Shown: positions 24,245-32,516, counted from the stretch's first letter. The stretch is 64,000 nucleotides of DNA from an uncultured bacterium (GCA_949297775.1 CASFTM010000008.1:1-64000), one strand, 5' to 3'. The notes: generated by a model from the letters alone, not told the origin. Numbers and translations: made by a program.

Positions 24245-25162
24245 ATGAAATTCACAAGCTTTGCTGATTTGATTAACCAGGTAAAAGGAAAATCAAACAG
24301 AGTCGTGGTGCCGGGCGCCAATAACAAAGAAGCCCTGACCGCCATCAAAATGGCCGATGAAAACGGCCTTATTTCCCACGGGATTTTGATTGGGCCCCTG
24401 TCCGCCGTAAAAGAAACCGTCGCCCAAGTAGGCCTGAACGAAAGCAAGTTTGAATTTATTGACTGCGAAGACGTCCCCACCATGTGCAAACTGGCGGTGG
24501 ATCAGATCTTGGCCGGAAAAGGCGATTTTCTCATCAAAGGCTTGGTGGACACCAAATACTATATGAAAGCCATTTTGAATAAGGAAGCCCACCTGGTGCC
24601 GGAAGGGGCACTGTTATCGCACTTTGTACTGTTCAGCACGCCGAAATACAAAAAACCCTTTGCCGTGACGGACTCCGCCGTAGTGATTGCACCGACCTTG
24701 GAACAGAAAGTAAAAATCATCCAAAACGCGGTGGACACCATGCACAAGCTGGGCTTGGAACACCCGAAAGTGGCCTGCGTGTGCCCGGTGGAAAAAGTGA
24801 ACGAAAAGATCCCCTCTACCGTGGACGCGGCTGCCCTGGAGCAGATGAATGCGGAAGGGAAAATCACCGGCTGCAGCGTGGAGGGCCCGTACGATTTGTA
24901 CATTTCCCTCTCGCCTGAAAAAGCCGCCGAAAAAGGCATTAAAGGCAAAACCGTCGCCGGCGACGCCGATATCTTGATGTTGCCCGACTTGGACGCCGCT
25001 AACCCGCTCTATAAAGCGCTGACGTTCTTTGGCGACCAGATGGAAGCCGCCGCCGTTTTGGTGGGGCCGAAAATCCCGGTCATTTTGCCGTCCCGCGCCG
25101 ATGACCCCAAAGTAAAACTCAACGCCATCGCGTTGTGCTCTTATTTAAAGGACGCTAAGTAA
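24245..25162 (+). CDS. ptb: phosphate butyryltransferase
   Basis: A 305-residue enzyme of the phosphate acyltransferase family converting butyryl- or branched acyl-CoA plus phosphate to acyl-phosphate. VVVPGANNKEAL at the N-terminus and DADILMLPDLDAANPLYKAL near the C-terminus are characteristic. AAGGAGA 9 nt upstream selects the ATG at 24245 over an in-frame ATG inside the end of buk. The order buk-ptb is reversed compared with the clostridial ptb-buk operon. Confidence 0.92.
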   Translation: MKFTSFADLINQVKGKSNRVVVPGANNKEALTAIKMADENGLISHGILIGPLSAVKETVAQVGLNESKFEFIDCEDVPTMCKLAVDQILAGKGDFLIKGLVDTKYYMKAILNKEAHLVPEGALLSHFVLFSTPKYKKPFAVTDSAVVIAPTLEQKVKIIQNAVDTMHKLGLEHPKVACVCPVEKVNEKIPSTVDAAALEQMNAEGKITGCSVEGPYDLYISLSPEKAAEKGIKGKTVAGDADILMLPDLDAANPLYKALTFFGDQMEAAAVLVGPKIPVILPSRADDPKVKLNAIALCSYLKDAK

Positions 25163-25175
25163 TTCTTATCTGTAA

Positions 25176-25199
25176 AGGGGCGGCTTTGCGGCCGCCCCT
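25176..25199 (+). terminator. weak hairpin between ptb and the peptidase gene
   Basis: AGGGGCGGC (25176-25184) pairs with GCCGCCCCT (25191-25199), followed by only three T and, within 5 nt, by the start codon. It may attenuate rather than end transcription. Confidence 0.5.
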
Positions 25200-25203
25200 G
25201 TTT

Positions 25204-26487
25204 ATGTCTATGAAAAAAACGATTTTAGCTTTGCTTCAACGCCATTACCGGCGTTACCACGATGTGCTTTTTTATGTGCTTACGCTGTGCGTAATTGCTT
25301 TGTCCACTTTTGTTGCTATTCACATTTCCCGCGTTAAAGATGCACAGGAGCGCGAAAACTTGCACGAACGCGAAATCCCCGTAGTGGAATACACCGTTAA
25401 GGAAAAACCCATTTATGTCGCCCTGCAGGAAGCCGGTTTAGATAACCAGCTGGTGGCGCAGATTGTCAGCAAATTATCCTCCGTTGCCGATACGCGCAAA
25501 CTCCAAAAAAATGACGCGTATTCCGTATCGGTGGATTCGGATGGGCAGTTTATTATGCTTTTGCTTACCCAAGGCTTCAAACGGTATTATGTTGCCAATG
25601 TGGAAGGCGCGTTGGTGTCCGGGGTAAGTGACGTGGAAATAAAAACCCGTATTAAAACCGCCGCCGGGAAAATCAAGGATTCTCTGTTTAATTCTATGAT
25701 TGGGCAGGGCTTGCAGACGCCGCTTATCTTGGATTTTACAGATGCGTTTTCCTGGACGATTGACTTTAACACCGATACCCGCAACGGCGACGAATACGCC
25801 GCCCTGTGGGAAGAAAATTACACCGTTACCGGCGAAATTACCAGCCAGGAATTGCTGGCGGCCTCCTATAAAGGGGCCGAAACCGGCGTAACGACCAATG
25901 CCTTTTATTTTGAAGGGGATTTTTACGATGAAACCGGCAAGATGAGTAAAAAGATGTTCTTAAAATCGCCCATCAGCTTCCGCAATTACCGTATTTCTTC
26001 CCGCTTTTCTTACGGGCGCATGCACCCTATTTTGAAAATCCGCCGCCCGCATTTGGGCATTGACTACGCCGCCCCGTCCGGCACCCCCGTGCAGGCCGTG
26101 GCGGATGGTACCGTCCGGTTTGCCGGAAAAAAGGGCGGGTTCGGCAATTATATAGAAATCCGCCACGCTAACAGCTATACCACGATGTACGGCCACTTGA
26201 AAGGCTTTGCAAAAGGTATTAAAAAAGGTGCCAAAGTAAAGCAAGGGCAGACGGTCGGTTATGTGGGCAGCACGGGGCTTTCCACCGGGCCGCACTTGGA
26301 TTTCCGCGTAAAAGAAAAAAATAAATTCGTGGATTTCTTAAAAATGAAAAACCGCAATTCCGCCGTACGGGACGTGCCTAAAGAACAACGCAAAGAATTT
26401 GAAGAGCTAAAAGTGTTATACTTAAAGGAATTGGACGCGGCTAAAAAAGCGGCTTTTGAAACGCCCGCCGCGCCGGAGGAAAAATGA
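25204..26487 (+). CDS. M23 family (LytM-like) peptidoglycan endopeptidase
   Basis: A 427-residue protein with one N-terminal membrane anchor (about 20-45), a central beta-rich region and a C-terminal LytM domain. Zinc ligands appear in HLGIDYAAPSG, but the usual HxH motif reads GPHLDF, so Asp stands where the second His normally is; I recall this variant in other anchored M23 proteins. It should act on cell-wall cross-links. ATG 25204 or 25210 are both possible; no Shine-Dalgarno is seen. Its stop overlaps the next start by 4 nt. Confidence 0.85.
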   Translation: MSMKKTILALLQRHYRRYHDVLFYVLTLCVIALSTFVAIHISRVKDAQERENLHEREIPVVEYTVKEKPIYVALQEAGLDNQLVAQIVSKLSSVADTRKLQKNDAYSVSVDSDGQFIMLLLTQGFKRYYVANVEGALVSGVSDVEIKTRIKTAAGKIKDSLFNSMIGQGLQTPLILDFTDAFSWTIDFNTDTRNGDEYAALWEENYTVTGEITSQELLAASYKGAETGVTTNAFYFEGDFYDETGKMSKKMFLKSPISFRNYRISSRFSYGRMHPILKIRRPHLGIDYAAPSGTPVQAVADGTVRFAGKKGGFGNYIEIRHANSYTTMYGHLKGFAKGIKKGAKVKQGQTVGYVGSTGLSTGPHLDFRVKEKNKFVDFLKMKNRNSAVRDVPKEQRKEFEELKVLYLKELDAAKKAAFETPAAPEEK

Positions 26488-27053
26488 AGCATAAAAAAAT
26501 AGCGCTTACCGGCGGCCCGAACAGCGGTAAAACCACGGCCCTTTCCCTTTTAAAAGAAACCTTTGGTCCTAAAGTGGAAGTCGTGCGCGAGGCCGCGACG
26601 ATGATTTTCAGCGGCGGGTTTCCGCGGCAGGACAACAGCCGCCCGCATATTGAAGCCGCCCAGCAAATTATTTTTTACGCCACGCGCGAAATGGAAGCCT
26701 TGGCGGAAGAATCGTCCGACGCGCCACTTATCGTGTGCGACCGCGGGACCGTAGACGCTGCCGTTTACTGGCCTGGCGGGGTGGAAGATTTTTTTGCCAA
26801 AATGGATACTTCGCTGGAAGCGGAGCTGGCCCGTTATGATGCGGTGCTTCACCTCTCTCCGCCGGATAATCCGGCGTTTTACCAGTCCACCCACGTGCGG
26901 ACCGAAAGCCTGGAGGAAGCCTTTGCCATTGACCGCAAAATTTTAAAAATTTGGGAAAAACACCCCAACCGTTTAGTGGTAGGCGGCAAAGAACATTTTT
27001 TTGAGAAAGCGGAAATTATTAAAAATTTTGTAGAAAAAATTATCAAAGGATAG
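26484..27053 (+). CDS. P-loop ATPase/kinase-like protein (AAA_28 type), paralogue A
   Basis: A 189-residue P-loop protein: Walker A GGPNSGKT (10-17), then VREAATMIFSGGFPRQDN, CDRGTVDAAVYW and a C-terminal FFEKAEIIKNFVEKII. The pattern matches small NadR/thymidylate-kinase-like ATPases; the substrate is unknown. It overlaps the M23 gene by ATGA. A close copy follows directly. Confidence 0.75.
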   Translation: MKHKKIALTGGPNSGKTTALSLLKETFGPKVEVVREAATMIFSGGFPRQDNSRPHIEAAQQIIFYATREMEALAEESSDAPLIVCDRGTVDAAVYWPGGVEDFFAKMDTSLEAELARYDAVLHLSPPDNPAFYQSTHVRTESLEEAFAIDRKILKIWEKHPNRLVVGGKEHFFEKAEIIKNFVEKIIKG

Positions 27054-27056
27054 CCT

Positions 27057-27620
27057 ATGAAAAAAATCGTTTTAACCGGCGGCCCCAGCGGCGGCAAAAC
27101 TACGGCGCTTTCTATTTTGAAAGAGACCTTCGGCAATAAAATTGCCCTCGTGCAGGAAGCCGCTACGCTTATTTACAGCGGCGGTTTCCCGCGTAAAGAC
27201 AACAGCCCCGTGCACATTGAGCACGCCCAAAATATTATTTTTTATACCGTACATCAGTTGGAACAGCTGGCGGAAGCAACCTCTAATGCCAAAGTAATGG
27301 TGTGCGACCGCGGGTCCATTGACGGCGCGGTATACTGGCCGTACGGCGCGGAGAATTTTTTCTCCTCTATGCACAGCTCGCTGGAAGCGGAGTTGGCGCG
27401 TTACGACGCGGTCATTCACCTTTCTCCGCCGCCGGAAAAAGATTTTTACCAGGCCACCAATGTCCGTACGGAAAATTTGCAGCAGGCCTTTGAAATTGAC
27501 GATAAAATTTTAAAAATTTGGGAAAAACACCCCAATCGTCTGGTGGTTCCGCGGGAAAAACATTATTTTGAAAAAGCGGAAATCATCAAAAACTTTGTAG
27601 AAAAACTTATTTCCGAATAA
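27057..27620 (+). CDS. P-loop ATPase/kinase-like protein (AAA_28 type), paralogue B
   Basis: A 187-residue tandem copy of the preceding gene: Walker A GGPSGGKT, VQEAATLIYSGGFPRKDN, CDRGSIDGAVYW and the shared tail KILKIWEKHPNRLVV. Most residues are identical, and the few changes cluster around residues 60-80 and 130-140. It begins 3 nt after its twin. This is a local gene duplication; why both are kept is unclear. Confidence 0.75.
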   Translation: MKKIVLTGGPSGGKTTALSILKETFGNKIALVQEAATLIYSGGFPRKDNSPVHIEHAQNIIFYTVHQLEQLAEATSNAKVMVCDRGSIDGAVYWPYGAENFFSSMHSSLEAELARYDAVIHLSPPPEKDFYQATNVRTENLQQAFEIDDKILKIWEKHPNRLVVPREKHYFEKAEIIKNFVEKLISE

Positions 27621-27638
27621 TTAAGGAGCAGTACTAAT

Positions 27639-28034
27639 ATGTGGAATCCGTTTAAAAAGAAAGATGACGCGGCCCAAGCTGGGCAAGCCGCAGCGGCTAA
27701 ATCCGATAAAAAAGAATCTATTGAAGAACGCATTGAGCGGGAGTTGGACTCCTTGCCGGATATGATTAAAGGCAAGCTGAAGGACCCGTCTATTAAAAAG
27801 CGTTTTATTGACATTGCCAAACGTATGGAAAAAGACGGGGTGGACTTTAAGAGCATTCGCCAAATGAAAAAGTGGATGAAAGCCCACGAAGCCGAACTAA
27901 AAGCCGAAGCCAACGGCGGTACGGCAGCCAAAGTGGAGACGGTGGTGCACGAAGGCCCCAAAATCGGGCGTAACGACCCGTGCCCGTGCGGCAGCGGAAA
28001 GAAATATAAAAAGTGCTGCGGCGCCGGTAAATAG
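27639..28034 (+). CDS. SEC-C motif protein
   Basis: A 131-residue, highly charged and helical protein ending in [16 protein letters not shown], the zinc-binding SEC-C tail also found at the end of SecA. The N-terminal 100 residues are not recognised. AAGGAGCA precedes the ATG. Last gene of the run from the M23 peptidase, ended by a strong terminator. Confidence 0.75.
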   Translation: MWNPFKKKDDAAQAGQAAAAKSDKKESIEERIERELDSLPDMIKGKLKDPSIKKRFIDIAKRMEKDGVDFKSIRQMKKWMKAHEAELKAEANGGTAAKVETVVHEGPKIGRNDPCPCGSGKKYKKCCGAGK

Positions 28035-28055
28035 CGGGGTTGCCAGGCAGAATTT

Positions 28056-28091
28056 AAACGGGCGGACCGAAAAAGGTCCGCCCGTTTTTTT
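28056..28091 (+). terminator. intrinsic terminator
   Basis: AAACGGGCGGACC pairs with GGTCCGCCCGTTT around GAAAAA, then T. Confidence 0.92.
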
Positions 28092-28180
28092 GCCGTGCAT
28101 GGGCGCGGCGTTGGAGAAGCGGGTGGCCCAGTTGGTTGCGCTAGTGGAGGGAGAGCGGGTAACCCAGGCGCTGGGCTTTT

Positions 28181-28255
28181 GCGTAAGGGTGCTATCCTGC
28201 AGGAACAGTGTGGCCCCAGGAGTCGTGTTAGCGGGCGTAGAGTCGGGAGCACCGC
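28181..28255 (+). repeat. unit R, copy 2a
   Basis: GCGTAAGGGTGC, AGGAACAGTGTGGCCCC and AGTCGTGTTAGCGGGC align with copy 1, ending GGGAGCACC. Confidence 0.65.
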
Positions 28256-28267
28256 CTCGGGGTGAGA

Positions 28268-28510
28268 GCCCTTTTTCTGGCGCCAGAAAAAGGGCGAAAA
28301 AGAGCGCCGGCCCAGGGCCCCATAAAAATCACTTCCAAACGGGACATTTTATAACTCGCGCGTACCGCGCTCAGACAATAAAATTTCTGATCCGTTTGGA
28401 AGGCTTTTTATAGACATAAAATTTCTGATCCGTTTGGAAGGCTTTTTATAGACGGGGCGAAAGGGCCGGTTAAACAGCAACGGCATAAGCGGAAGCGTCT
28501 TCCTTTTTGG
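28268..28510 (+). repeat. structured element B, copy 1
   Basis: It starts with a perfect 28-bp palindrome (28268-28295; half GCCCTTTTTCTGGC). A nested hairpin follows: outer CTTCCAAACGG (28332-28342) with CCGTTTGGAAG (28392-28402), middle ATTTTAT/ATAAAAT, inner GCGCG-TAC-CGCGC (28358-28370). Homology to 51748-51966 continues through AAGGGCCGG and CTTCCTTTTTG. Paired positions differ between the copies in a compensatory way. Confidence 0.7.
28378..28453 (+). repeat. 38-bp direct tandem duplication inside element B copy 1
   Basis: 28378-28415 is repeated exactly at 28416-28453. The unit begins ATAAAATTTCTGATCCG and ends GCTTTTTATAGAC, so the 3' arm of the long hairpin exists twice. Element B copy 2 has the unit once. 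Confidence 0.95.
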
Positions 28511-28575
28511 GTCGTGCGACAGTGCGGAAACAGTGTGGCCCCTGGAGTCGTGTTAGCGGGGGCAAGGTAAGGGAG
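28509..28575 (+). repeat. unit R, copy 2b
   Basis: GGAAACAGTGTGGCCCC and GGAGTCGTGTTAGCGGG match the consensus; the 5' third is degenerate. Confidence 0.6.
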
Positions 28576-28643
28576 GGGCGGCTCGCCCCTTGATTTGTTT
28601 TTTTTTTTTGATAAATTTTGGCTATGAGCAAAATTTATCAAAA
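28575..28643 (+). promoter_or_regulatory. pilin cassette 2 control module
   Basis: GGGGCG-GCT-CGCCCC (28575-28589), TTGATT (28590-28595), T12 (28598-28609), TAAATT (28612-28617; spacer 16), ATG 28624 after 6 nt. Inverted repeat GATAAATTTTG (28610-28620) / CAAAATTTATC (28629-28639). Same plan as cassette 1 with a slightly different loop. Confidence 0.65.
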
Positions 28644-29145
28644 AAACCACCCGGCGGGGAAAAACGCCGGATTTACGCTAATAGAGCTGTTAGTAGTCGT
28701 TTTAATCATTGGGATATTGGCGGCGGTGGCTTTGCCGCAATATGAAATGGCGGTGATGAAATCCCGCTTGGCTACCATGCGCACGGTGGCGGAAAACCTG
28801 AAAAAGGCCGAAGAAATCTACTATATGGCTAATGGCTATTACGAAGCCAATACGGATAAATTGGATATTGATTTTAAAGGAGTCTGTACGGGCACAGACG
28901 TATTGTGGTGCAAAGATGAATTTATAGTGGATGTATTTGATGGAGCCGGGATTGTGACGGACCCGAATAATTTGTTTATAGGGATTTATTTTTGCCCGGG
29001 GGTGGATTCTGCTGCTTGTAAACCGAACGCTGCTTTTATGTATAAGATATGGTTGACGAATTCTGCAAAGCCAGATGAAAGAGAATGCCTTGGATATAGT
29101 AGCAAAGGACAAAAAATGTGTAAAATTCTAAATGTACAGCAGTAG
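28624..29145 (+). CDS. type IV pilin-like protein, copy 2
   Basis: A 173-residue prepilin with leader MSKIYQKNHPAGKNAG before the cleavage Phe, the same assembly helix as copy 1, and IYYMANGYYEAN. The C-terminal domain is unlike copy 1 and rich in Cys and Asp (GVCTGTDVLWC, YFCPGVDSAAC), ending with ECLGYSSKGQKMCKIL, a Cys pair spaced by 10. Four to six cysteines suggest more than one disulfide. No ribosome site. Confidence 0.85.
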   Translation: MSKIYQKNHPAGKNAGFTLIELLVVVLIIGILAAVALPQYEMAVMKSRLATMRTVAENLKKAEEIYYMANGYYEANTDKLDIDFKGVCTGTDVLWCKDEFIVDVFDGAGIVTDPNNLFIGIYFCPGVDSAACKPNAAFMYKIWLTNSAKPDERECLGYSSKGQKMCKILNVQQ

Positions 29146-29168
29146 CCGGAAACATCAATTTGGCAGCT

Positions 29169-29204
29169 AAAAACCCCGGGCGGTTAAAAGCCCGGGGGTT
29201 TGTT
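29169..29204. terminator. bidirectional terminator, pilin 2 / TPR gene
   Basis: AACCCCGGGC pairs with GCCCGGGGGTT (one extra G), flanked by A and T runs. Confidence 0.8.
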
Positions 29205-29216
29205 TGGCGGGAAATA

Positions 29217-30476
29217 TTATTTTTCCAGGCGGGAGAGGCGGCTCTGCGCGCTGGAGGCAATTTTGTCCGTCGGGTGGCTGATAATCAGCTTCCGATACAT
29301 TTCGGCGGCTTGCGCGTCACGGTTTTGCTGTTCGTAGGCGCGGCCCAAGTCGTACATCAGCTGCGGGGCCTGGGGGCCCTTGGGATGCATCAAGAGGGCT
29401 TTTTCCATAGATTGGATGTATTTGTTCTGGTCGCGCATTTTTTTGCGGGCCAAATCCGCCGCTTTGAGTAATGCCTCAGTGGATTGGGCGCTGTTGGCGG
29501 AAAAGGCTTGGGACGTTTGGTGAAGCGTGTTGTAGGCGGCGTCAAAATTTTTGGTTTTGGTGTAAACGTCCGCTTTTCCCAAATAAGCTTCGTAAGCGGC
29601 GGGGGTGGTGCCCAAGAGTTCAATGGCTTTATCGTAATTGATAAGCGCGCTGTCGTACTGTTTGTTGTTCTCGTCCAAAATAGCCATATGTTTGTACACA
29701 ATGCCCGTTTCGGACGAGCCCGGGAACTCGCGCAATACCTGCGTGTAGGTGCCCATGGCGTTGGCGGTATCTTTTAAATTGTCGGCATAGATATCGCCAA
29801 TCAGGCGCAGGCTGGCGGCGCGGTACGGCGTTTTAGGGTAGAGTTCGCTTGCTTTCTTGTATTGGGAAATGGCAGCTAAATAGTTGCCGTTTACGCGGTG
29901 CAAATCCCCGTACCACAGTTCCACCAAGTCGCTGGCTTCGTAATTGGGATACGTAACAAAAAACTTTTCAAACGCTTCTGCGGCCGGTTCATACAGGCTG
30001 CGCCCGGAGAGCTTGGAAAGCGCAAATAACGCTTGGGCTTGGCGCTGGGCGGGCGTTTTTAAATCCGCCGGAACCGCTGCGGCAAACAGGGCGGTGGCCT
30101 GGTCGCGCTGTTTGGCGTTGACCGCCATTACCGCGCTGGCCATCAGCGGGTTTAGGAGCGATAAGTCCGCCTCCGGATACATATTGCGCAGCTGAAACAG
30201 CGTTACAAGCGCGCGGTCGTAATCCTCGGCGCGTACATACAAGCGCGCTTGCAGCAAGAGGGCGTCTTTGACGGCGGGCTGATGGGCGTTTTGTTGGGCC
30301 CAGGTGCCCAGGCCGTCTGCCAGCGTTTTGGCAAAGGCGCGTTCTTCCTTGCCGGGGTCGGCGGGAAGGGTGAGCGCTTGTTTTTTATAAAATTCAAGCG
30401 CGGCGGCAGCGTCTGCAGCGCAGACACACGGAGCGGCAAAAGCGATTGCCGCTAGAGCAACTAATAGGTTACGCAT
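29217..30476 (-). CDS. periplasmic tetratricopeptide-repeat protein
   Basis: A 419-residue protein with a signal peptide ending near AADA (about residue 20). About nine helical TPR-like repeats are seen, for example YPNYEASDLVELWYGDLH, NYLAAISQYKKASELYPKTP, and a final AYEQQNRDAQAAEMYRKLI. It resembles outer-membrane assembly or Tol-associated TPR proteins and probably acts as a binding scaffold in the periplasm. No good ribosome site precedes its ATG; it lies 15 nt after yajQ and is likely co-transcribed. Confidence 0.8.
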   Translation of the reverse strand: MRNLLVALAAIAFAAPCVCAADAAAALEFYKKQALTLPADPGKEERAFAKTLADGLGTWAQQNAHQPAVKDALLLQARLYVRAEDYDRALVTLFQLRNMYPEADLSLLNPLMASAVMAVNAKQRDQATALFAAAVPADLKTPAQRQAQALFALSKLSGRSLYEPAAEAFEKFFVTYPNYEASDLVELWYGDLHRVNGNYLAAISQYKKASELYPKTPYRAASLRLIGDIYADNLKDTANAMGTYTQVLREFPGSSETGIVYKHMAILDENNKQYDSALINYDKAIELLGTTPAAYEAYLGKADVYTKTKNFDAAYNTLHQTSQAFSANSAQSTEALLKAADLARKKMRDQNKYIQSMEKALLMHPKGPQAPQLMYDLGRAYEQQNRDAQAAEMYRKLIISHPTDKIASSAQSRLSRLEK

Positions 30477-30491
30477 AAAGGGTCTGTAAGG

Positions 30492-30986
30492 TTATCTGTA
30501 ATTGGTGAATTGGAGTTCTACCCCGAAATCCTGCCCTTTTAACAAGGTGATGGTGTTCTGCAGTTCGTCTTTGGATTTGGACGACACGCGCAGCTGGTCC
30601 CCCTGTATAGAGGCAGAAACTTTCAGTTTGGCGTCCTTGATGGCTTTGGAAATTTCCTTGGCTTTGTCGGACGGAATGCCCTGCTGGATTTTAACCGTCT
30701 GTTTGGCGTTTCCGCCCAGAGCGGCTTCAATCTTTTGCGGGAGCATATTTTTAAGCGGTACGCCGCGCTTGGCAATACGGGTGAATATAATATCGCGCAG
30801 CGCATTTACTTTGTATTCGTCGCTGGACGAAAGTTTCAGTTCGTTGTCTTTTTGATTCAGCTCAATGTTGGAATTCGTTCCTTTGAAATCGTAGCGGTTG
30901 GTAATTTCTTTGTTGGCGGCGGAAACAGCCTCCGAAATAATGTTCAAATCTACCTTGGATACCACGTCAAAGCTATAATCTGCCAT
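30492..30986 (-). CDS. yajQ: YajQ family nucleotide-binding protein
   Basis: A 164-residue UPF0234 protein; DYSFDVVSKVDLNIISEAVS, NRYDFKGT and the tail TLLKGQDFGVELQFTNYR are near-diagnostic. Members bind nucleotides including cyclic-di-GMP in some species; the role here is unknown. GGAGGT before ATG 30986 fixes the start. Confidence 0.93.
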   Translation of the reverse strand: MADYSFDVVSKVDLNIISEAVSAANKEITNRYDFKGTNSNIELNQKDNELKLSSSDEYKVNALRDIIFTRIAKRGVPLKNMLPQKIEAALGGNAKQTVKIQQGIPSDKAKEISKAIKDAKLKVSASIQGDQLRVSSKSKDELQNTITLLKGQDFGVELQFTNYR

Positions 30987-31115
30987 ATAAACCTCCACCA
31001 CCGGCCTAGCCGATGAGTTCCTATATTATAGCTTTTTTTGTACAATGATTTTAACGGTAGGGAAAAGCGCACCGCGCGGATTTCCTGCCATTTTACGAGG
31101 AGCTCTTGTTCGCAG

Positions 31116-31132
31116 CGCCGGGTGAACCGGCG
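31116..31132 (+). promoter_or_regulatory. hairpin in the nucleoside-transporter leader
   Basis: CGCCGG-GTGAA-CCGGCG, ending 11 nt before the ATG, close enough to affect ribosome access. Too small to class. Confidence 0.35.
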
Positions 31133-31143
31133 GGATAACGCAT

Positions 31144-32466
31144 ATGAAAATTAAAATTCGTTTAACCGTGATGAACTTCCTCCAGTTTGCCGTCTGGGGG
31201 GCTTACCTGACGTCCATGGGTACTTTTTTGGCGGGCGCCGGACTGGCGGAAAAAATTGGATGGTTTTATGCGGCGCAAGGTTTTGTGTCGCTGTTTATGC
31301 CGGCAATCATCGGCATTGTGGCGGACCGCTGGGTTCCCGCGCAAAAATTGCTGGGCATCTGCCATTTGTTGGCGGCGGTCGGCATGGCGGGGGCGGCTTA
31401 TTTTGGCTCCTTGCCGCAGGTAAGCTTTGCCGCTGTATTTGGGATGTATCTGTTCAGCGTGGCTTTCTATATGCCCACGATTGCTCTTTCCAACTCTGTA
31501 GCGTATACTATTTTGCGCCAAGGCGGCTTTGATACGGTAGCCGCTTTCCCTCCCATCCGCGTATTCGGCACGGTGGGTTTTATCTGTGCGATGTTGACTT
31601 CCAACTTTACGGGCTTCCAAAACACCTATATGCAGTGGTATTTTTCGGGGGCGCTTGGTGTGTTGCTGGGACTGTACTGCTTTACCTTGCCCCACTGCCC
31701 TACGTGCGCGACCCAAGCCAAGTCGCTTTCCGAAGCGTTGGGCCTTAAAGCATTTGCTTTGTTTAAAGAAAAGAAAATGGCTGTTTTCTTTATCTTCTCT
31801 ATGTTATTAGGAATGTCCTTGCAGATTACCAACGCGTACGCCAATCCGTTTATCAACGGGTTTAACTCGTTGGCGGGGTTTGCGGGCTCTTGGGGGGCCA
31901 ATAACGCCAATGCGCTTATTTCGCTTTCGCAAATGTCCGAAACACTGTGTATTTTGCTGATTCCGTTCTTTTTGAACCGCTTCGGCATTAAGAAAGTAAT
32001 GCTGATTAGTATGTTTGCCTGGGTGCTGCGCTTTGGGTTCTTTGGGATTGGCAACCCGTCTACGGCTACCGGCATTGTGCTGCTGGTGCTTTCTATGATT
32101 GTATACGGCGTGGCGTTTGACTTCTTTAACGTGTCCGGCTCGCTGTATGTGGATAAAGAAACCGACCCGGCTATCCGCTCCAGCGCACAGGGCGTGTTTA
32201 TGCTGATGACCAACGGCTTTGGCGCGATGATTGGCACATTGGGGGCCCAATGGGTAATTAACAAACTGGTCAATGTGCACATTAACGCTTATACCGCGGC
32301 AAACGGTTTCCTGCCGGCGGGTGAAGTGTATCCGGCGGACGTATCCCGCGCCATTATGACGGGGTGGAGTGAGTCGTGGTTTGTATTTGCGGGGTTTTCG
32401 CTTGTGGTGGCGGTGTTGTTTGCGTTCATTTTTAAATACAAACACGTGCCTGTTGAAAGCAAATAA
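31144..32466 (+). CDS. nucleoside:proton symporter (NupG/NHS-type MFS)
   Basis: A 440-residue, 12-segment transporter. The N-terminus LTVMNFLQFAVWGAYLTSMG, the LFMPAIIGIVADRW loop and GVAFDFFNVSGSLYVDKE near segment 9 match the nucleoside symporter branch of the major facilitator superfamily. It should import nucleosides with protons. Only a weak ribosome site is seen, behind a small leader hairpin. Single-gene unit. Confidence 0.88.
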   Translation: MKIKIRLTVMNFLQFAVWGAYLTSMGTFLAGAGLAEKIGWFYAAQGFVSLFMPAIIGIVADRWVPAQKLLGICHLLAAVGMAGAAYFGSLPQVSFAAVFGMYLFSVAFYMPTIALSNSVAYTILRQGGFDTVAAFPPIRVFGTVGFICAMLTSNFTGFQNTYMQWYFSGALGVLLGLYCFTLPHCPTCATQAKSLSEALGLKAFALFKEKKMAVFFIFSMLLGMSLQITNAYANPFINGFNSLAGFAGSWGANNANALISLSQMSETLCILLIPFFLNRFGIKKVMLISMFAWVLRFGFFGIGNPSTATGIVLLVLSMIVYGVAFDFFNVSGSLYVDKETDPAIRSSAQGVFMLMTNGFGAMIGTLGAQWVINKLVNVHINAYTAANGFLPAGEVYPADVSRAIMTGWSESWFVFAGFSLVVAVLFAFIFKYKHVPVESK

Positions 32467-32484
32467 ACCTTACTCTTTGGACAG

Positions 32485-32516
32485 ACGGCGTTCCTTTTAT
32501 TGGGACGCCGTTTTTT
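32485..32516 (+). terminator. intrinsic terminator
   Basis: ACGGCGTTCC pairs with GGGACGCCGT (one wobble), then T6. Confidence 0.85.

Larger units (their letters stand above)
28092..28623 (+). other. 530-bp non-coding region upstream of pilin 2
   Basis: In order it holds about 90 bp with nothing recognised, one unit R (28181-28255), a two-copy structured element (28268-28510), a second unit R (28509-28575) and the pilin control module. Small open frames cross it but none has a ribosome site. Confidence 0.7.

Noticed and set aside
27563-28252. 229-codon - strand frame across the SEC-C gene and its terminator
   Set aside because: It overlaps well-supported genes and a terminator, and its translation is Pro/Arg/Ser-rich noise.
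28090-28413. Small open frame across element B copy 1, with a similar C-terminal peptide from 51623-51892
   Set aside because: The two frames share about 35 residues ending RLEGFL, but this follows from the DNA homology. There is no ribosome site, the upstream halves are unrelated, and changes in the stems are compensatory rather than codon-like.
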